Source: DAISKN01 sp964553925
GTDB taxonomy: Bacteria; Acidobacteriota; Vicinamibacteria; Marinacidobacterales; SMYC01
DNA length: 64,000 nt
Reading direction: 5' to 3'
NCBI GenBank assembly: GCA_964553925.1
Contig: CAZKNR010000133.1
Coordinates: forward strand, 1-64,000
The notes below the pieces were generated by a model, which worked only from the letters and a program-made list of their open reading frames with translations, did no database searches and was not told where the DNA came from. Below, one piece after another: positions 41,059 to 49,929 of this stretch (the first letter of the stretch is position 1; every line of letters begins with the position of its first letter). Position numbers and translations under genes: made by a program.

Positions 41059-42299
41059 GCCCTATACGCACGGTCGAGGAGCACGACCGGATGCACCACC
41101 TGAGCTCGAAGCCCGAAGCGGCGCACCCCTTCGGAGAGCTGGATGTGGCAACCGGGGTTTCCGGTGGCGATGACGTCCGGGCGGACTTTCGCGATCTCCC
41201 GCATCTTGCCCTCGAGCACTTCCATCGACATCGCGTAGTGGGTCACGTTGTAGATGCCCGCGCTCCCGCAGCACCGCTCGGACTCATGGTGCTCGACGAG
41301 CTCGACTCCGGGAATGCTCCGGAGGATCTCGCGCGGCTCGTTCTTCACCTTCTGCGCGTGGAACAGGTGGCAGGGAGCGTCGTAGGCGACGCGGAGGGGA
41401 GCGAGAGCCGCGGTAGGACGCTCGAAGCCCTCGCGCACGAGGAGGGCCGAGATATCCACCACTCGAGAGGCGAAGGTGCGCGCCCGGGCGTCGCCCTCGA
41501 GAATCTCGCCGTACTCGGAGAGCGCCGCGCCGCAGCCGGCGGCGTTCACCACCACGTGTTCGGCCTCGGCCCGTTCGAAGACATCGACGTTTCTTCGAGC
41601 GAGACTTCGGCCGGTATCGGGAAGACCGTTGTGCTGGTGAAGAGCGCCGCAGCAGACCTGGTCTTTCGGAATCGCGACCTCGAATCCGTTTCTCTGAAGG
41701 ACTCGCACCGTCGCCTCGTTGACGTCCGAGAAGCAGTGCGAGGCGATGCAGCCGGTGAAGAGCGCGACCCGGGAGCGTTTCTCTCCCAAGGGCGAGGCGA
41801 TCGCGGGAAGGGGCGCGGGCTTCCCGCCGACGGAAGGCATGAGACGCTCGCGCGCGGCGAGCGCGGGCGAAAACCTCGCGAGCAGAAACCGCACGAGGGA
41901 TCGGAGCCCGGTGCGTTCGTACAGCCGCAGGAGCGCCATCAACGCCGAGAGTCTCCGGGGATGCGCGAGGACTCCCGAAAGAAGGATGCGCTTGAGGAGC
42001 CGCAATCCCGCTCCTTCTGATTCCTTCTCGGTGATGAGGCCGCGTGCCTGCTCCACGATCGACCCCACCTGGACTCCGGAGGGGCAGACGGACTCGCACC
42101 CGCGGCAGGCAAGGCACTCGTAGATTTCGGCGGCGAGGCCGGAAGTGAGCTCGAGGCGTCCCTCGAGGACCGCGCGGATGTTATAGACCTGTCCCCGGGG
42201 TGCGATCGATTCTCTAGGATCGACGCGATAGGCGGGGCAGGCAGGAAGGCAGAGCCCACAGTGGACGCAGGCGAGCGTCATCTCGTAGAGAGTCGTCAA
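41055..42299 (-). CDS. glcF: Glycolate oxidase iron-sulfur subunit
   Basis: The protein has 414 residues. Two [4Fe-4S] ferredoxin motifs open it: CVHCGLCLPACPAYR and CLACRGCESVCPSGV. Two CCG domains of heterodisulfide-reductase type follow, with QVCCGALHQHNG and SERCCGSAGIYN. It passes electrons from the flavin subunits GlcD and GlcE to the membrane quinone pool. Overlaps glcE by 4 bases. Confidence 0.93.
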   Translation of the reverse strand: MTTLYEMTLACVHCGLCLPACPAYRVDPRESIAPRGQVYNIRAVLEGRLELTSGLAAEIYECLACRGCESVCPSGVQVGSIVEQARGLITEKESEGAGLRLLKRILLSGVLAHPRRLSALMALLRLYERTGLRSLVRFLLARFSPALAARERLMPSVGGKPAPLPAIASPLGEKRSRVALFTGCIASHCFSDVNEATVRVLQRNGFEVAIPKDQVCCGALHQHNGLPDTGRSLARRNVDVFERAEAEHVVVNAAGCGAALSEYGEILEGDARARTFASRVVDISALLVREGFERPTAALAPLRVAYDAPCHLFHAQKVKNEPREILRSIPGVELVEHHESERCCGSAGIYNVTHYAMSMEVLEGKMREIAKVRPDVIATGNPGCHIQLSEGVRRFGLRAQVVHPVVLLDRAYRA

Positions 42300-43546
42300 A
42301 GGCGCCCCACGAATCGTCCCGGCGAGAGAATCCCCCGGGGATCGAGCTTCTCTTTGATCCGCTTCATGATCTCGAAGGACTCGGGGATCTCGCCGAAGAC
42401 GTCGATCTCGTTTTTGATCGACGACGGCGCTCGTTCTACTACGGCGTTCGCGCCGCAGAGGGCCGCGGTCTCTCGCCGATTCGCGAGAGCTTCGAGATCT
42501 CGCGTGTGGCTGTAGACGAGACCGGAGTCGGGATAGGCGACGAGAGGGCCGCCGTCCTGCCAGAGCTCCGCGAGCGCGAAAACCCGCGCCGGGGCCGCCT
42601 GCCCTCGCAGCAGGAGCTCGGTTTCGCCGAGCGGCCTCGCGGGAAAGTCCCGCAGCGCGTCCCAGATGTCCGAGCGAGTGGCCGAAGCACCGCGCCGCCC
42701 CGCGTGTTTTTGCGCTTCCGCGGCCCCTTCGCTCGTCTCCTCCCGGAATCCCTCGAAGAGCGCGAGGAGTGTCCAGTCCTCGTACCCGAGCTCTCGCGAA
42801 AGCTCGGGGCTCAGGAGGGCGACGGCCTCGGGCAGGACGGCCTGACGCGCGATTCCGTGAAACGCCTGTGCCGCCCGCGAAAGCCGCGAGAACGGAAGGG
42901 CGAGCGAGACGACTTCCTCGGGAAGAGCGCGAAGCCTCAGAAACGCGCGGGTGAGAACGGCGAGAGTTCCCGCGGAGCCGACGAAGAGCTTCGAGAGCTC
43001 GTATCCGGCGACGTTTTTCACCACGCGCCCCCCGGACTTCACTTTGGTGCCGTCGGCGAGGACCGCTTCGAACCCCAGCAGAAGATCCCGCGGGCGGGCG
43101 CCGGGGCGGCGTCGAAAACCCGGCTCGCCGAGCGCGAGGATTCCGCCGACCGTCGCCTTCGAGGAAAGGGGCGGGTCGAGCGGCAGGAACTGCCCCGCGC
43201 GCCCTAGCTCGCGGTTGAGAGCCTCGAGAGACGTGCCGGCTCGGACCACGACCGTGAGATCCCCTTCCACGTGATCCACGATTCCCGAAAGCGCGCGCGT
43301 CGAGAGGTAGACGTCGAGACGGCTCGGCGGATTTCCGACTTCGAGCCTCGTACCGGCTCCGAGGGGCACCACCGCCATCCCCTCGCTCTGGCAGAGCGCG
43401 AGCGCGCGGGAGCAGCCCTCCTCCGTCTCGGGCTCGAGAACCAGAGACGGCGAAAGGCCATCGATGAGGGGATCCGAAGGACCCGGAGGCCGCGCCTCGA
43501 CCTCGTCGAGGAGGTGTTTCAGCGAAGGGCCGGCCTCGATCGTCAA
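42296..43546 (-). CDS. glcE: Glycolate oxidase FAD-binding subunit GlcE
   Basis: The protein has 416 residues. The PCMH-type FAD-binding core includes VVPLGAGTRLEVGNPPSRLDVYLSTRAL, then GGILALGEPGFRRRPGARPRDLLLG and VKSGGRVVKNVAGYELSKLFVGSAGTLAVLTR, all typical of GlcE. I choose the TTG at 43546, which overlaps the glcD stop (TTGA), because the conserved domain begins there. The ATG/GTG at 43654 would place 36 extra residues on the end of glcD. Length is slightly above the family's usual 350. Confidence 0.9.
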   Translation of the reverse strand: MTIEAGPSLKHLLDEVEARPPGPSDPLIDGLSPSLVLEPETEEGCSRALALCQSEGMAVVPLGAGTRLEVGNPPSRLDVYLSTRALSGIVDHVEGDLTVVVRAGTSLEALNRELGRAGQFLPLDPPLSSKATVGGILALGEPGFRRRPGARPRDLLLGFEAVLADGTKVKSGGRVVKNVAGYELSKLFVGSAGTLAVLTRAFLRLRALPEEVVSLALPFSRLSRAAQAFHGIARQAVLPEAVALLSPELSRELGYEDWTLLALFEGFREETSEGAAEAQKHAGRRGASATRSDIWDALRDFPARPLGETELLLRGQAAPARVFALAELWQDGGPLVAYPDSGLVYSHTRDLEALANRRETAALCGANAVVERAPSSIKNEIDVFGEIPESFEIMKRIKEKLDPRGILSPGRFVGRL

Positions 43547-44994
43547 ATCCAGGCTCCCGCCGATGCGGCGACGCTCGGAAGCGATCTCTTCTCGCCGCAG
43601 CTTCCGCCCGTGGGCAGGACTTTTGCCGGGTTCAGAAGCCCCTTCGGATTCCACACTTCACGCACCGACAGCATCAAGGCCAGATCGTCTTCCGAGAACA
43701 GCAGGCTCATGTAGCTCGACTTCTCCGTCCCGATCCCGTGCTCTCCGCTGATCGAGCCTCCCATGGCGACGCAAAGCTCCATGATCTCTCGGCTCGCTTC
43801 GAGGACCCGGTCCTTTTCGTCCTCGTCCCGGCCGTCGTAGGGAATGCAGGGATGGATATTGCCGTCCCCGGCGTGGAACACGTTCGCGACCCGGATGCGG
43901 TATTTTGCCGCGATTTCCGCGACGCGCTCGAGGGTCTCGGAAAGCCTCGAGCGGGGCACGACGCCGTCCTGAACGTAGAGGTCGGTCGACATCCGGCCCA
44001 TGGCGCCGAAGGCGGCCTTGCGCCCGAGCCAGAGCCGCGCCCGCTCCGCCTCGTCGCGGGCGACGGAAACCGAGATGGCGCCCCGCTCGAGACAGATGCG
44101 GCGGACTTCGGAAAGGAGCCGGTCCATAGCGCAGGCGGCCCCATCGAGCTCGACGAGAAGCACGGCCTCGGCGTCACGCGGATAACCGGCGGCGATGACC
44201 CCCGCCTCGACGACTTCGATCGTGGGTCGATCGAGCATCTCGAGCGCCGCGGGCACGATCCCGGACGCCACGATCTGGGAAACCGCCTCGCACGCCGTCA
44301 CCATGTTCCGGAACGGGGCGAGGAGCGTCTTCGCCGTCTCCGGGAGGGGCATGAGCCGGATGAGCGCCTCGGTAGCGATGCCGAACGTCCCCTCCGAGCC
44401 CACGAAGAGCCCCACGAGGTCGTAGCCGACGCCGTCCCGCGGCCCGCCGATATGAACAACGTCGCCCGAAGGCATCACTACCGTAAGGCCCAGGATGTGG
44501 GCCGTGGTCGCCCCGTACTTGAAACAGTGCGGCCCTCCGGAGTTCTCGGCGACGTTTCCCCCGAGAGTGCAGGAGGACTGGCTCGAGGGATCGGGAGCGA
44601 AATAGAGACCGTGGGACGCGACCGCGCGGGAGATCTCGAGGTTCACGAGACCCGTCTGGCAGAGGGCGACGCGGTTCTGGATATCGAGATCCAGGAGCCG
44701 GTTCATCCGGGTGAGAGCGATGACGAGGCCGCCGTCCCGGGGCGTCGCCCCGCCCGATAACCCCGTTCCCGCGCCCCGGGCGAGGAAGGCAACGCCCGCC
44801 CGATCGCATAGCCGGACGACCGCTGCCACCTCCTCGGTCGACCTCGGAAGCACCACCGCATCGGGGGCGGACTTGAAGGCCGTCGACCCATCGCATTCGT
44901 ACACCAGGATTTGGTGAGGCTCGAAGAGGCACGAGGAGGGACCGAGCAAGCGCAAGAGGTCGTCGCGAAAGGGCTTGTCCAATTGGGGAGGCAT
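43543..44994 (-). CDS. glcD: Glycolate oxidase subunit GlcD (FAD-linked oxidase)
   Basis: The protein has 483 residues. The PCMH FAD site is clear (VVLPRSTEEVAAVVRLCDRAGVAFLARGAGTGLSGGATP), followed by CTLGGNVAENSGGPHCFKYGATTAHILGL. The C-terminal domain has FHAGDGNIHPCIPYD and GSISGEHGIGTEKSSYM with the active-site His residues. It oxidises glycolate or lactate. Top gene of glcDEF; the divergent region upstream leads to yjbQ. Confidence 0.94.
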   Translation of the reverse strand: MPPQLDKPFRDDLLRLLGPSSCLFEPHQILVYECDGSTAFKSAPDAVVLPRSTEEVAAVVRLCDRAGVAFLARGAGTGLSGGATPRDGGLVIALTRMNRLLDLDIQNRVALCQTGLVNLEISRAVASHGLYFAPDPSSQSSCTLGGNVAENSGGPHCFKYGATTAHILGLTVVMPSGDVVHIGGPRDGVGYDLVGLFVGSEGTFGIATEALIRLMPLPETAKTLLAPFRNMVTACEAVSQIVASGIVPAALEMLDRPTIEVVEAGVIAAGYPRDAEAVLLVELDGAACAMDRLLSEVRRICLERGAISVSVARDEAERARLWLGRKAAFGAMGRMSTDLYVQDGVVPRSRLSETLERVAEIAAKYRIRVANVFHAGDGNIHPCIPYDGRDEDEKDRVLEASREIMELCVAMGGSISGEHGIGTEKSSYMSLLFSEDDLALMLSVREVWNPKGLLNPAKVLPTGGSCGEKRSLPSVAASAGAWI

Positions 44995-45265
44995 GGGCGG
45001 CGCTCGGCGCAGCTTACATGCCGCCCTTGGCTGCGAGCAAGGGAGTTGCCAAACTCCAGAGGCTGTAATAGATTGATTGTTTCGGCTGCAATCGGCTTCT
45101 ATCGTATCCAGAGTGACTGAAACCCAGCTCTACGAAATCTTGAACCGAATGAATTTGCGCTCGAACCGGGGACCGCACCCGCTTGCGGCGCTTCCCCCTT
45201 TTTCGAATAGTGAACTGCCAGAGCCCGTACCAGAGCAGAGAACGAGGATAAGGAGTACACCAAAC
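44995..45265. other. Divergent intergenic region glcD / yjbQ
   Basis: 271 bases between two divergent operons. It is less GC-rich than its flanks. A weak promoter-like pair TTGTTT-N17-TATCGT occurs on the plus strand near 45078-45106. An in-frame extension of yjbQ exists from about 45077, but its low-complexity content shows no YjbQ character, so I read it as leader. No hairpin of riboswitch size recognised. Confidence 0.5.
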
Positions 45266-45781
45266 ATGATCATTGGGACGTCCGAGAGCTCGAGCGTCAT
45301 CGTGAAGACACTGGATCCAGACGATATTTCGTTCGAGGTGCTCGACGGCAAGTTGAAGATGTTCTCTCGAACGCTCAATGTGGTGACAGGCTCCCGGGTG
45401 GAGCTCTACAACGTCACCGACCGGATCAAGGACCTGGTAAAGTCCTCCGGCATCAAGGCTGGCTTTCTGATCCTCTCGACGCTCCACACCACGACGGCTC
45501 TGTTCATCAACGAGTTCCAGGCCGCGCTCATGGCGGACGTCAAGAATTTTCTCGAGCGGCTCGCCCACCGCGAGAACGGATATCTCCACAACTGCGAGGA
45601 CTGCTCCGACTGCGAGCGAAAGAACGCCGATGCCCACATCCGGGCGATCGTCCTCGGACACGCGGTGACGCTCCCCATCACGGGCGGCAACATCCCCCTC
45701 GGGCAGTGGCAGAGCATCCTTTTCGCCGAGCTCGATGGACCTCGCGAACGGAGCCTGACCGCCCAGGTCATCGGTGTGTGA
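45266..45781 (+). CDS. yjbQ: YjbQ / UPF0047 family protein
   Basis: About 171 residues from ATG 45266 (AAGGAG 14 bases before it). The UPF0047 core is clear: VELYNVTDRIKDLVKSSGIKAGFLILSTLHTTTALFINEFQAALMADV, then HNCEDCSDCERKNADAHIRAIVLGHAVTLPITGG and LGQWQSILFAELDGPRERSL. YjbQ proteins have been shown to have weak thiamine phosphate synthase activity; the native role is uncertain. The N-terminal 30 residues before MFSRTLNV are extra. Coupled to queD by a 4-base overlap (GTGA). Confidence 0.9.
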   Translation: MIIGTSESSSVIVKTLDPDDISFEVLDGKLKMFSRTLNVVTGSRVELYNVTDRIKDLVKSSGIKAGFLILSTLHTTTALFINEFQAALMADVKNFLERLAHRENGYLHNCEDCSDCERKNADAHIRAIVLGHAVTLPITGGNIPLGQWQSILFAELDGPRERSLTAQVIGV

Positions 45782-46155
45782 TCCTCCGGGTCGAGTTCCA
45801 GTTCAACGCCGCTCACCGGCTTCCGTATTACCAGGGGCCCTGCTTCCACACCCACGGGCACAACTACAAGCTCCTGGTATTCGTCGAGGGCCCGGTCGAT
45901 CCCGCGACCGGTATTTCCACGGACTTCGTCAAGGTGAAGGAGATCGTTCGCGAGAAGGTCCTCGCAGACATCGACCACAACGACCTGAACCGGATCCTCG
46001 ACAACCCGACGGCGGAGAACGTGGTGACGTGGATGTGGGGACGTCTTTCGCCGCATCTTTCCGGCCTCAAGGAAATGCAGCTCTACGAGACGGACGACAG
46101 CGCCGTGATCTACCGGGGTGAGCTCGATGCCGAAAGGCCGGAAGCCACGGCGTAA
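45778..46155 (+). CDS. queD: 6-carboxy-5,6,7,8-tetrahydropterin synthase
   Basis: The protein has 125 residues from a GTG overlapping the yjbQ stop. The zinc ligands are in FNAAHRL and HTHGHNYKL, and the catalytic Cys is in GPCFHTHGHNY. A DFVKVKEIVREKVL segment and a DHNDLN motif complete the PTPS fold. It makes the carboxy-tetrahydropterin of the queuosine/preQ0 pathway from the FolE product; the following gene encodes a GTP cyclohydrolase. A tetrahydrobiopterin-type PTPS role is a less likely alternative. Confidence 0.92.
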   Translation: MILRVEFQFNAAHRLPYYQGPCFHTHGHNYKLLVFVEGPVDPATGISTDFVKVKEIVREKVLADIDHNDLNRILDNPTAENVVTWMWGRLSPHLSGLKEMQLYETDDSAVIYRGELDAERPEATA

Positions 46156-46741
46156 GCCGCTCCCCGACGGACCGGACGTCGCGGGGATGCGGACCGCGAT
46201 TCGCGATTTCCTTCGCGCCTCCGGGATCCGGATCGAAGGGACGGAGCTCTCGGAAACTCCCTCGCGCGTGGCGCGCGCCTGGACGGAAAGCTTCCTCGAC
46301 GGATACCGCGCCGACCCGGCCGCCCTCTTCGCGGAAACCTATCCCGTGCCCGCGGGGCCGAAGAGCCTGGTGCTCCTGAAAGCGATTCCCTTCCACGGAC
46401 TCTGCCCGCATCATCTGCTCCCGTTCTATGGGCGGGCGCACCTCGCCTACCTCCCCGGGAAGAAGCTGGCCTCGCTCTCGAGCCTCGCACGGCTCGTGGA
46501 CGTCTATGCCCATCGCCTGGAGATCCAGGAAACGGTCACGCGACAGATTGCGGACTCGCTCACGAAGCACCTGAAGGCAGAGGGCGCGGCGGTCGCTCTC
46601 GAGACCGATCAGCTCTGCATGACGATGCGCCACCCCGGCCGAAAGGGCACGCGCACCATCACCCAGCATTTCACCGGCGCCTTCGCGCGGAAGAGCGAGC
46701 TGAGGCTTCAGTTCCTGAAAAGCCTCGAGAGCTTTGAATGA
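46127..46741 (+). CDS. folE: GTP cyclohydrolase I
   Basis: The protein has 204 residues from ATG 46127. The zinc/active-site block LCPHHLLPFYGRAHLAYLPGKKLASLSSLARLVD is conserved (CPHH for the usual CEHH) and the second zinc Cys is in DQLCMTMRHPG (family RGV here HPG). It converts GTP to dihydroneopterin triphosphate, the QueD substrate, and also feeds folate. Start overlaps the end of queD by 29 bases and its stop overlaps the next gene (ATGA). Confidence 0.93.
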   Translation: MPKGRKPRRKPLPDGPDVAGMRTAIRDFLRASGIRIEGTELSETPSRVARAWTESFLDGYRADPAALFAETYPVPAGPKSLVLLKAIPFHGLCPHHLLPFYGRAHLAYLPGKKLASLSSLARLVDVYAHRLEIQETVTRQIADSLTKHLKAEGAAVALETDQLCMTMRHPGRKGTRTITQHFTGAFARKSELRLQFLKSLESFE

Positions 46742-47442
46742 CCATGTCTTTTCTTCCGAAGGTCGCCATCGTCACCGGAGCGAGCCGCGGCATAGGGCGC
46801 GCGACGGCGATCGCGTTGATCAGGAAGGGCGTCTCCGTTGCGCTCGCCGCCAGAGGCCGCGAGGCGCTCGCCGTCGTCGAGCAGGAAATCCGCAAGCTCG
46901 GTGGACGCGCGCTCTCGATTCCAACGGACGTATCCGACGAAGCAGCAGTTGCCGCGATGGTGGAGAAGAGCGTGCGGGAGCTCGGGCCGATCGACCTCCT
47001 CGTGAACAATGCCGGGACCCTCGAGCGTGCCCCCGTGGTCGAGACCGATGCCGCGGCCTGGGATCGCGTTCTCGGCGTCAACCTCAAGGGGGCGTTCCTG
47101 TGCGCGCGGGAGGTGCTTCCTTCCATGATCGAGCGGGGCCGGGGGCGCATCGTCAACGTGTCGTCGATCTCGGGAAAGCTCGGAACTCCCCTTCTCACCG
47201 CGTACTGCGCCTCGAAATGGGGGCTCCTCGGCTTCAGTCTGGCGACGGCCGAGGAAATGAAGCCCCACGGAATCCAGGTGTTCTCGGTCTGCCCCGGCTC
47301 GGTGAACACCGAGATGCTTCAGCAAGGTCTTCCCGGAGCCGCTCCGGACATGGAGCCCGAGGACGTGGCCGCGGTCATCGTGTATCTCGGAACCGAGGCT
47401 CCGGACGCGATGACCGGCGCCGCCGTCGACGTATTCGGCTAA
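46738..47442 (+). CDS. Short-chain dehydrogenase/reductase
   Basis: The protein has 234 residues. The Rossmann motif VTGASRGIGRATAIAL, NNAGTLERAP, the catalytic Ser in VNVSSISG and YCASK (Tyr/Lys) are all present. Overlap with folE suggests a pterin- or queuosine-linked reductase such as a sepiapterin- or pteridine-type enzyme, but the sequence alone says only SDR. Its stop region overlaps the convergent membrane gene by 4 bases. Confidence 0.88.
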   Translation: MTMSFLPKVAIVTGASRGIGRATAIALIRKGVSVALAARGREALAVVEQEIRKLGGRALSIPTDVSDEAAVAAMVEKSVRELGPIDLLVNNAGTLERAPVVETDAAAWDRVLGVNLKGAFLCAREVLPSMIERGRGRIVNVSSISGKLGTPLLTAYCASKWGLLGFSLATAEEMKPHGIQVFSVCPGSVNTEMLQQGLPGAAPDMEPEDVAAVIVYLGTEAPDAMTGAAVDVFG

Positions 47443-48680
47443 TCCAAAAAACTCCAGCGGACGACCCGCAGCAGGTTGACGACGAAGGCCGCTATGCCCG
47501 TCGCGAGGACCGCTGTCGAGGCGGTCAACCCGTCGAGACTCCCCGCGAAGATCGCGATCCCCGTCCCAAGGGTTCCCGCGAACGTGGCGACGTTCGCCAG
47601 GACGCGGAGTCCCTGACTCGAAAGATCCTTCATGCCGGGAACTGGACGGGTTCCGAACTCCGGCTGAAATCTCTCCTTCCATACCCAGATCGGGAAGAGC
47701 TTGAAGGCAACGGTGACCACGGTGAGGGTCATGAAACCGAAGAGTCCGAGAAAGCCGTAGGCGAGCTGCGCCCGGCCGCGCGCGGGGGATGATTCCTCCG
47801 GCCAGCCGAGAGCGAGCGCGAGGCCGAGGGCGGCGGTGAGCGTCAGGAGAAGGAGCCCGAGGAGCTCCCACTCCCGGGCCCGGCCCCTCGCGAATGCCGC
47901 AGCGGGACCGAGCGCTTGCCATCCGCAGACGATAGCGAGCGCGAGCGCGAAGGGTGCCGGCGACGTTTCCAGAAGGAAAGAGGCCGCGAGCCCCAACGTT
48001 CCGAGGTGAAGGAGGGCGAACCGATACGGCACGCTCGAAGGGTTTCCTTCGGTCGTGGGGACGAGCTTCAACTGGAATCCGAAGATCATCGAAAGGACGA
48101 AGCCCACGCCCGCGAGGTGCGCATGGGCGAAGACGTTCGCGAGGTGCCGAGAGGCGAGAAACGAGGGTCTGACGTCGTAGGCTTTCGCGAGGGCCAGCAC
48201 CCCTCCCAGGCTCGCGGCGAGAAAGAAATAGACGAGAGACGACGCGACGAAACGACGAGGCCAAGGGGACTTCGACGAGCGCCGGAAGAGTCCTCGAAAG
48301 TTCACGAGCTGCACGACCGACGCCGCCCAGACGAGACCCGCCGACCAGCTCATCCCGATCGACTCGGCCATCCAGAAATGGGAGATCATGCCCCAGGCGC
48401 CGACGAGGAAGAGCACGAGCTGAAGCGACGCGAGCCTTTGGGACCGAGCTTCGACCCCGAGAAGCATCGGGGAGAGGCGGTACAGCATCCCCATCATGAG
48501 CGAGGAGAGAAACCCCAGGGTCACCAGGTGCGTGAGAGAGAGGAGCGGCGTGAAGTAGAAGTACTCGAGAAGGAGCGCGCGCCACCGGACGAGCGAGATC
48601 GCGGCGACGACCAGAGAGCCGACGCCGCAAAGGACGAAGATCTCCTCGGTCTTGGGAAGGCGTCGAAGCCCGAAGGGCAC
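47439..48680 (-). CDS. Polytopic membrane protein resembling heme-copper oxidase subunit I
   Basis: About 413 residues from a GTG that overlaps the amidohydrolase stop (TAGTG). I count about 11-12 hydrophobic helices. Histidines sit in helix contexts like heme ligands: FTPLLSLTHLVTLGFLSSLMMGM, MISHFWMAESIG and ANVFAHAHLAGVGFVLSM. This pattern resembles COX1-like and NnrS-like proteins; without the full set of ligands I cannot say which. No other oxidase subunit genes are near. An upstream extension in frame overlaps the amidohydrolase gene and is Arg-rich, so it was excluded. Confidence 0.6.
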   Translation of the reverse strand: MPFGLRRLPKTEEIFVLCGVGSLVVAAISLVRWRALLLEYFYFTPLLSLTHLVTLGFLSSLMMGMLYRLSPMLLGVEARSQRLASLQLVLFLVGAWGMISHFWMAESIGMSWSAGLVWAASVVQLVNFRGLFRRSSKSPWPRRFVASSLVYFFLAASLGGVLALAKAYDVRPSFLASRHLANVFAHAHLAGVGFVLSMIFGFQLKLVPTTEGNPSSVPYRFALLHLGTLGLAASFLLETSPAPFALALAIVCGWQALGPAAAFARGRAREWELLGLLLLTLTAALGLALALGWPEESSPARGRAQLAYGFLGLFGFMTLTVVTVAFKLFPIWVWKERFQPEFGTRPVPGMKDLSSQGLRVLANVATFAGTLGTGIAIFAGSLDGLTASTAVLATGIAAFVVNLLRVVRWSFLD

Positions 48681-49924
48681 TAGTTCAGCGCGAAGTTCAG
48701 GCGATCGAGAACGACCTTCCCGTCGTTCACGACCAGAAGGACGTCTTGAAGGTAGAGGACGCTCTCGAGCGGGTTGCGATCGACGACGATGAGGTCGGCC
48801 TCGTATCCCTTCTGGATCGACCCGGTGCGACCTGCGATGCGGAGGAGCTCGGCGGCGACGGTGGTGGCCGCCTGAATCGCCTCCATGGGAGAAAGACCGC
48901 ACTCGGTGAGCATCTCGATCTCATGCTGCAGGGTGAGGGTGCCGTCGGCGCCGTAGCCGGTGTCGGTCGCGGCGACGATCTTGACGCCGAGACGGTGGGC
49001 GGTCGCGACCACCTCCTTGACTCGCGGCATCATGTGCCGCCCGCGCACCTGGAGGATCGGGTCGTCGTAATCTCCGCCCGGCGACATGAGATCCGCCACC
49101 ACGGCTACGGTCGGCGCGAGGAACGTTCCCTTCTGCTTCATCAAACGGAGAGTCTCTTCGCTCAGATAGGTCCCGTGCTCGATGCTGCGCACCCCGGCCT
49201 CGACCGCCGCTCTTCCGCCCTCGTCTCCGTGGGCGTGGCTCGCGACCGGAACCCCCCGCTTCGTGGCCTCGTCCACGATGGCCGCGATCTCGTCCCGGGT
49301 CATGGTCTGCTTCCGAGGATCGGTATCGGGAAGTCCGGCGCGCTCGGTCGACGTGATCTTGATCCAGTCGACCCCGCGCTCGAGGTTGGCCGCGGTCACC
49401 CGGCGATAGCTTTCGGCGCCGCGAACTCCGGAGAAAAGATCTCCGAGGCTCGGCTCGACGAGGAACAGATCTTCCGAGGGACGCGGCCTCACGTGATAGC
49501 CAGAGGCGAGCACCTCGGGGGCGTCGATGACGCCCTGCTTCTTGAGCTCACGGAGCCCGACGTCGAAATAACCCGAGACCCCCATGCTCCGGACCGTGGT
49601 GATCCCGGAGAAGAGCGCCTTTTTCGCCTGAGCCAGGCTTCCGATGTGGACGTGCGCGTCGATGAGGCCGGGAAGAACGTACTTCCCTCTCAGGTCCCTT
49701 AGGTTTTGGACCGCGGCGCCCTGGGGTGCTTCGCTCGAAGCCACGATGCTGGCGATGCGGCCGTCGCCGACCACGATCGCCCGGTCGGAAACCGGCGCGC
49801 CTCCGAGCCCGTCGATCACGTTTGCGTGCAGGAGGACAAGAGTCTCGCCGGATTGGCCGAAGGCACTCGCCCCGAGAGAGAAGTAAACGAGCGAGAACAG
49901 AAGAGCCGTGAGCCGCCTTCTCAT
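48680..49924 (-). CDS. Secreted metal-dependent amidohydrolase (imidazolonepropionase-like)
   Basis: The protein has 414 residues with a signal peptide (MRRRLTALLFSLVYFSLGASAFG). The metal-binding motif LPGLIDAHVHIG, the later HAHGDEGGRAAVEAGVRSIEHGT pair of His residues and the Asp in VAATDTGYG are present. It is of the imidazolonepropionase/prolidase-like group that acts on peptides or small amides in the periplasm. I use the ATG at 49924. It is 5 bases after the PNPOx gene. Confidence 0.9.
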   Translation of the reverse strand: MRRRLTALLFSLVYFSLGASAFGQSGETLVLLHANVIDGLGGAPVSDRAIVVGDGRIASIVASSEAPQGAAVQNLRDLRGKYVLPGLIDAHVHIGSLAQAKKALFSGITTVRSMGVSGYFDVGLRELKKQGVIDAPEVLASGYHVRPRPSEDLFLVEPSLGDLFSGVRGAESYRRVTAANLERGVDWIKITSTERAGLPDTDPRKQTMTRDEIAAIVDEATKRGVPVASHAHGDEGGRAAVEAGVRSIEHGTYLSEETLRLMKQKGTFLAPTVAVVADLMSPGGDYDDPILQVRGRHMMPRVKEVVATAHRLGVKIVAATDTGYGADGTLTLQHEIEMLTECGLSPMEAIQAATTVAAELLRIAGRTGSIQKGYEADLIVVDRNPLESVLYLQDVLLVVNDGKVVLDRLNFALN

Positions 49925-49929
49925 GGACG

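Noticed and set aside
44995..45265. Riboswitch (TPP or preQ1) upstream of yjbQ-queD
   Set aside because: No TPP core motifs (such as CTGAGA with its partner) and no preQ1-like short pseudoknot could be found by eye.
45014..45661. Minus-strand frame of 215 codons opposite yjbQ
   Set aside because: Overlaps the conserved YjbQ frame and shows no family features.
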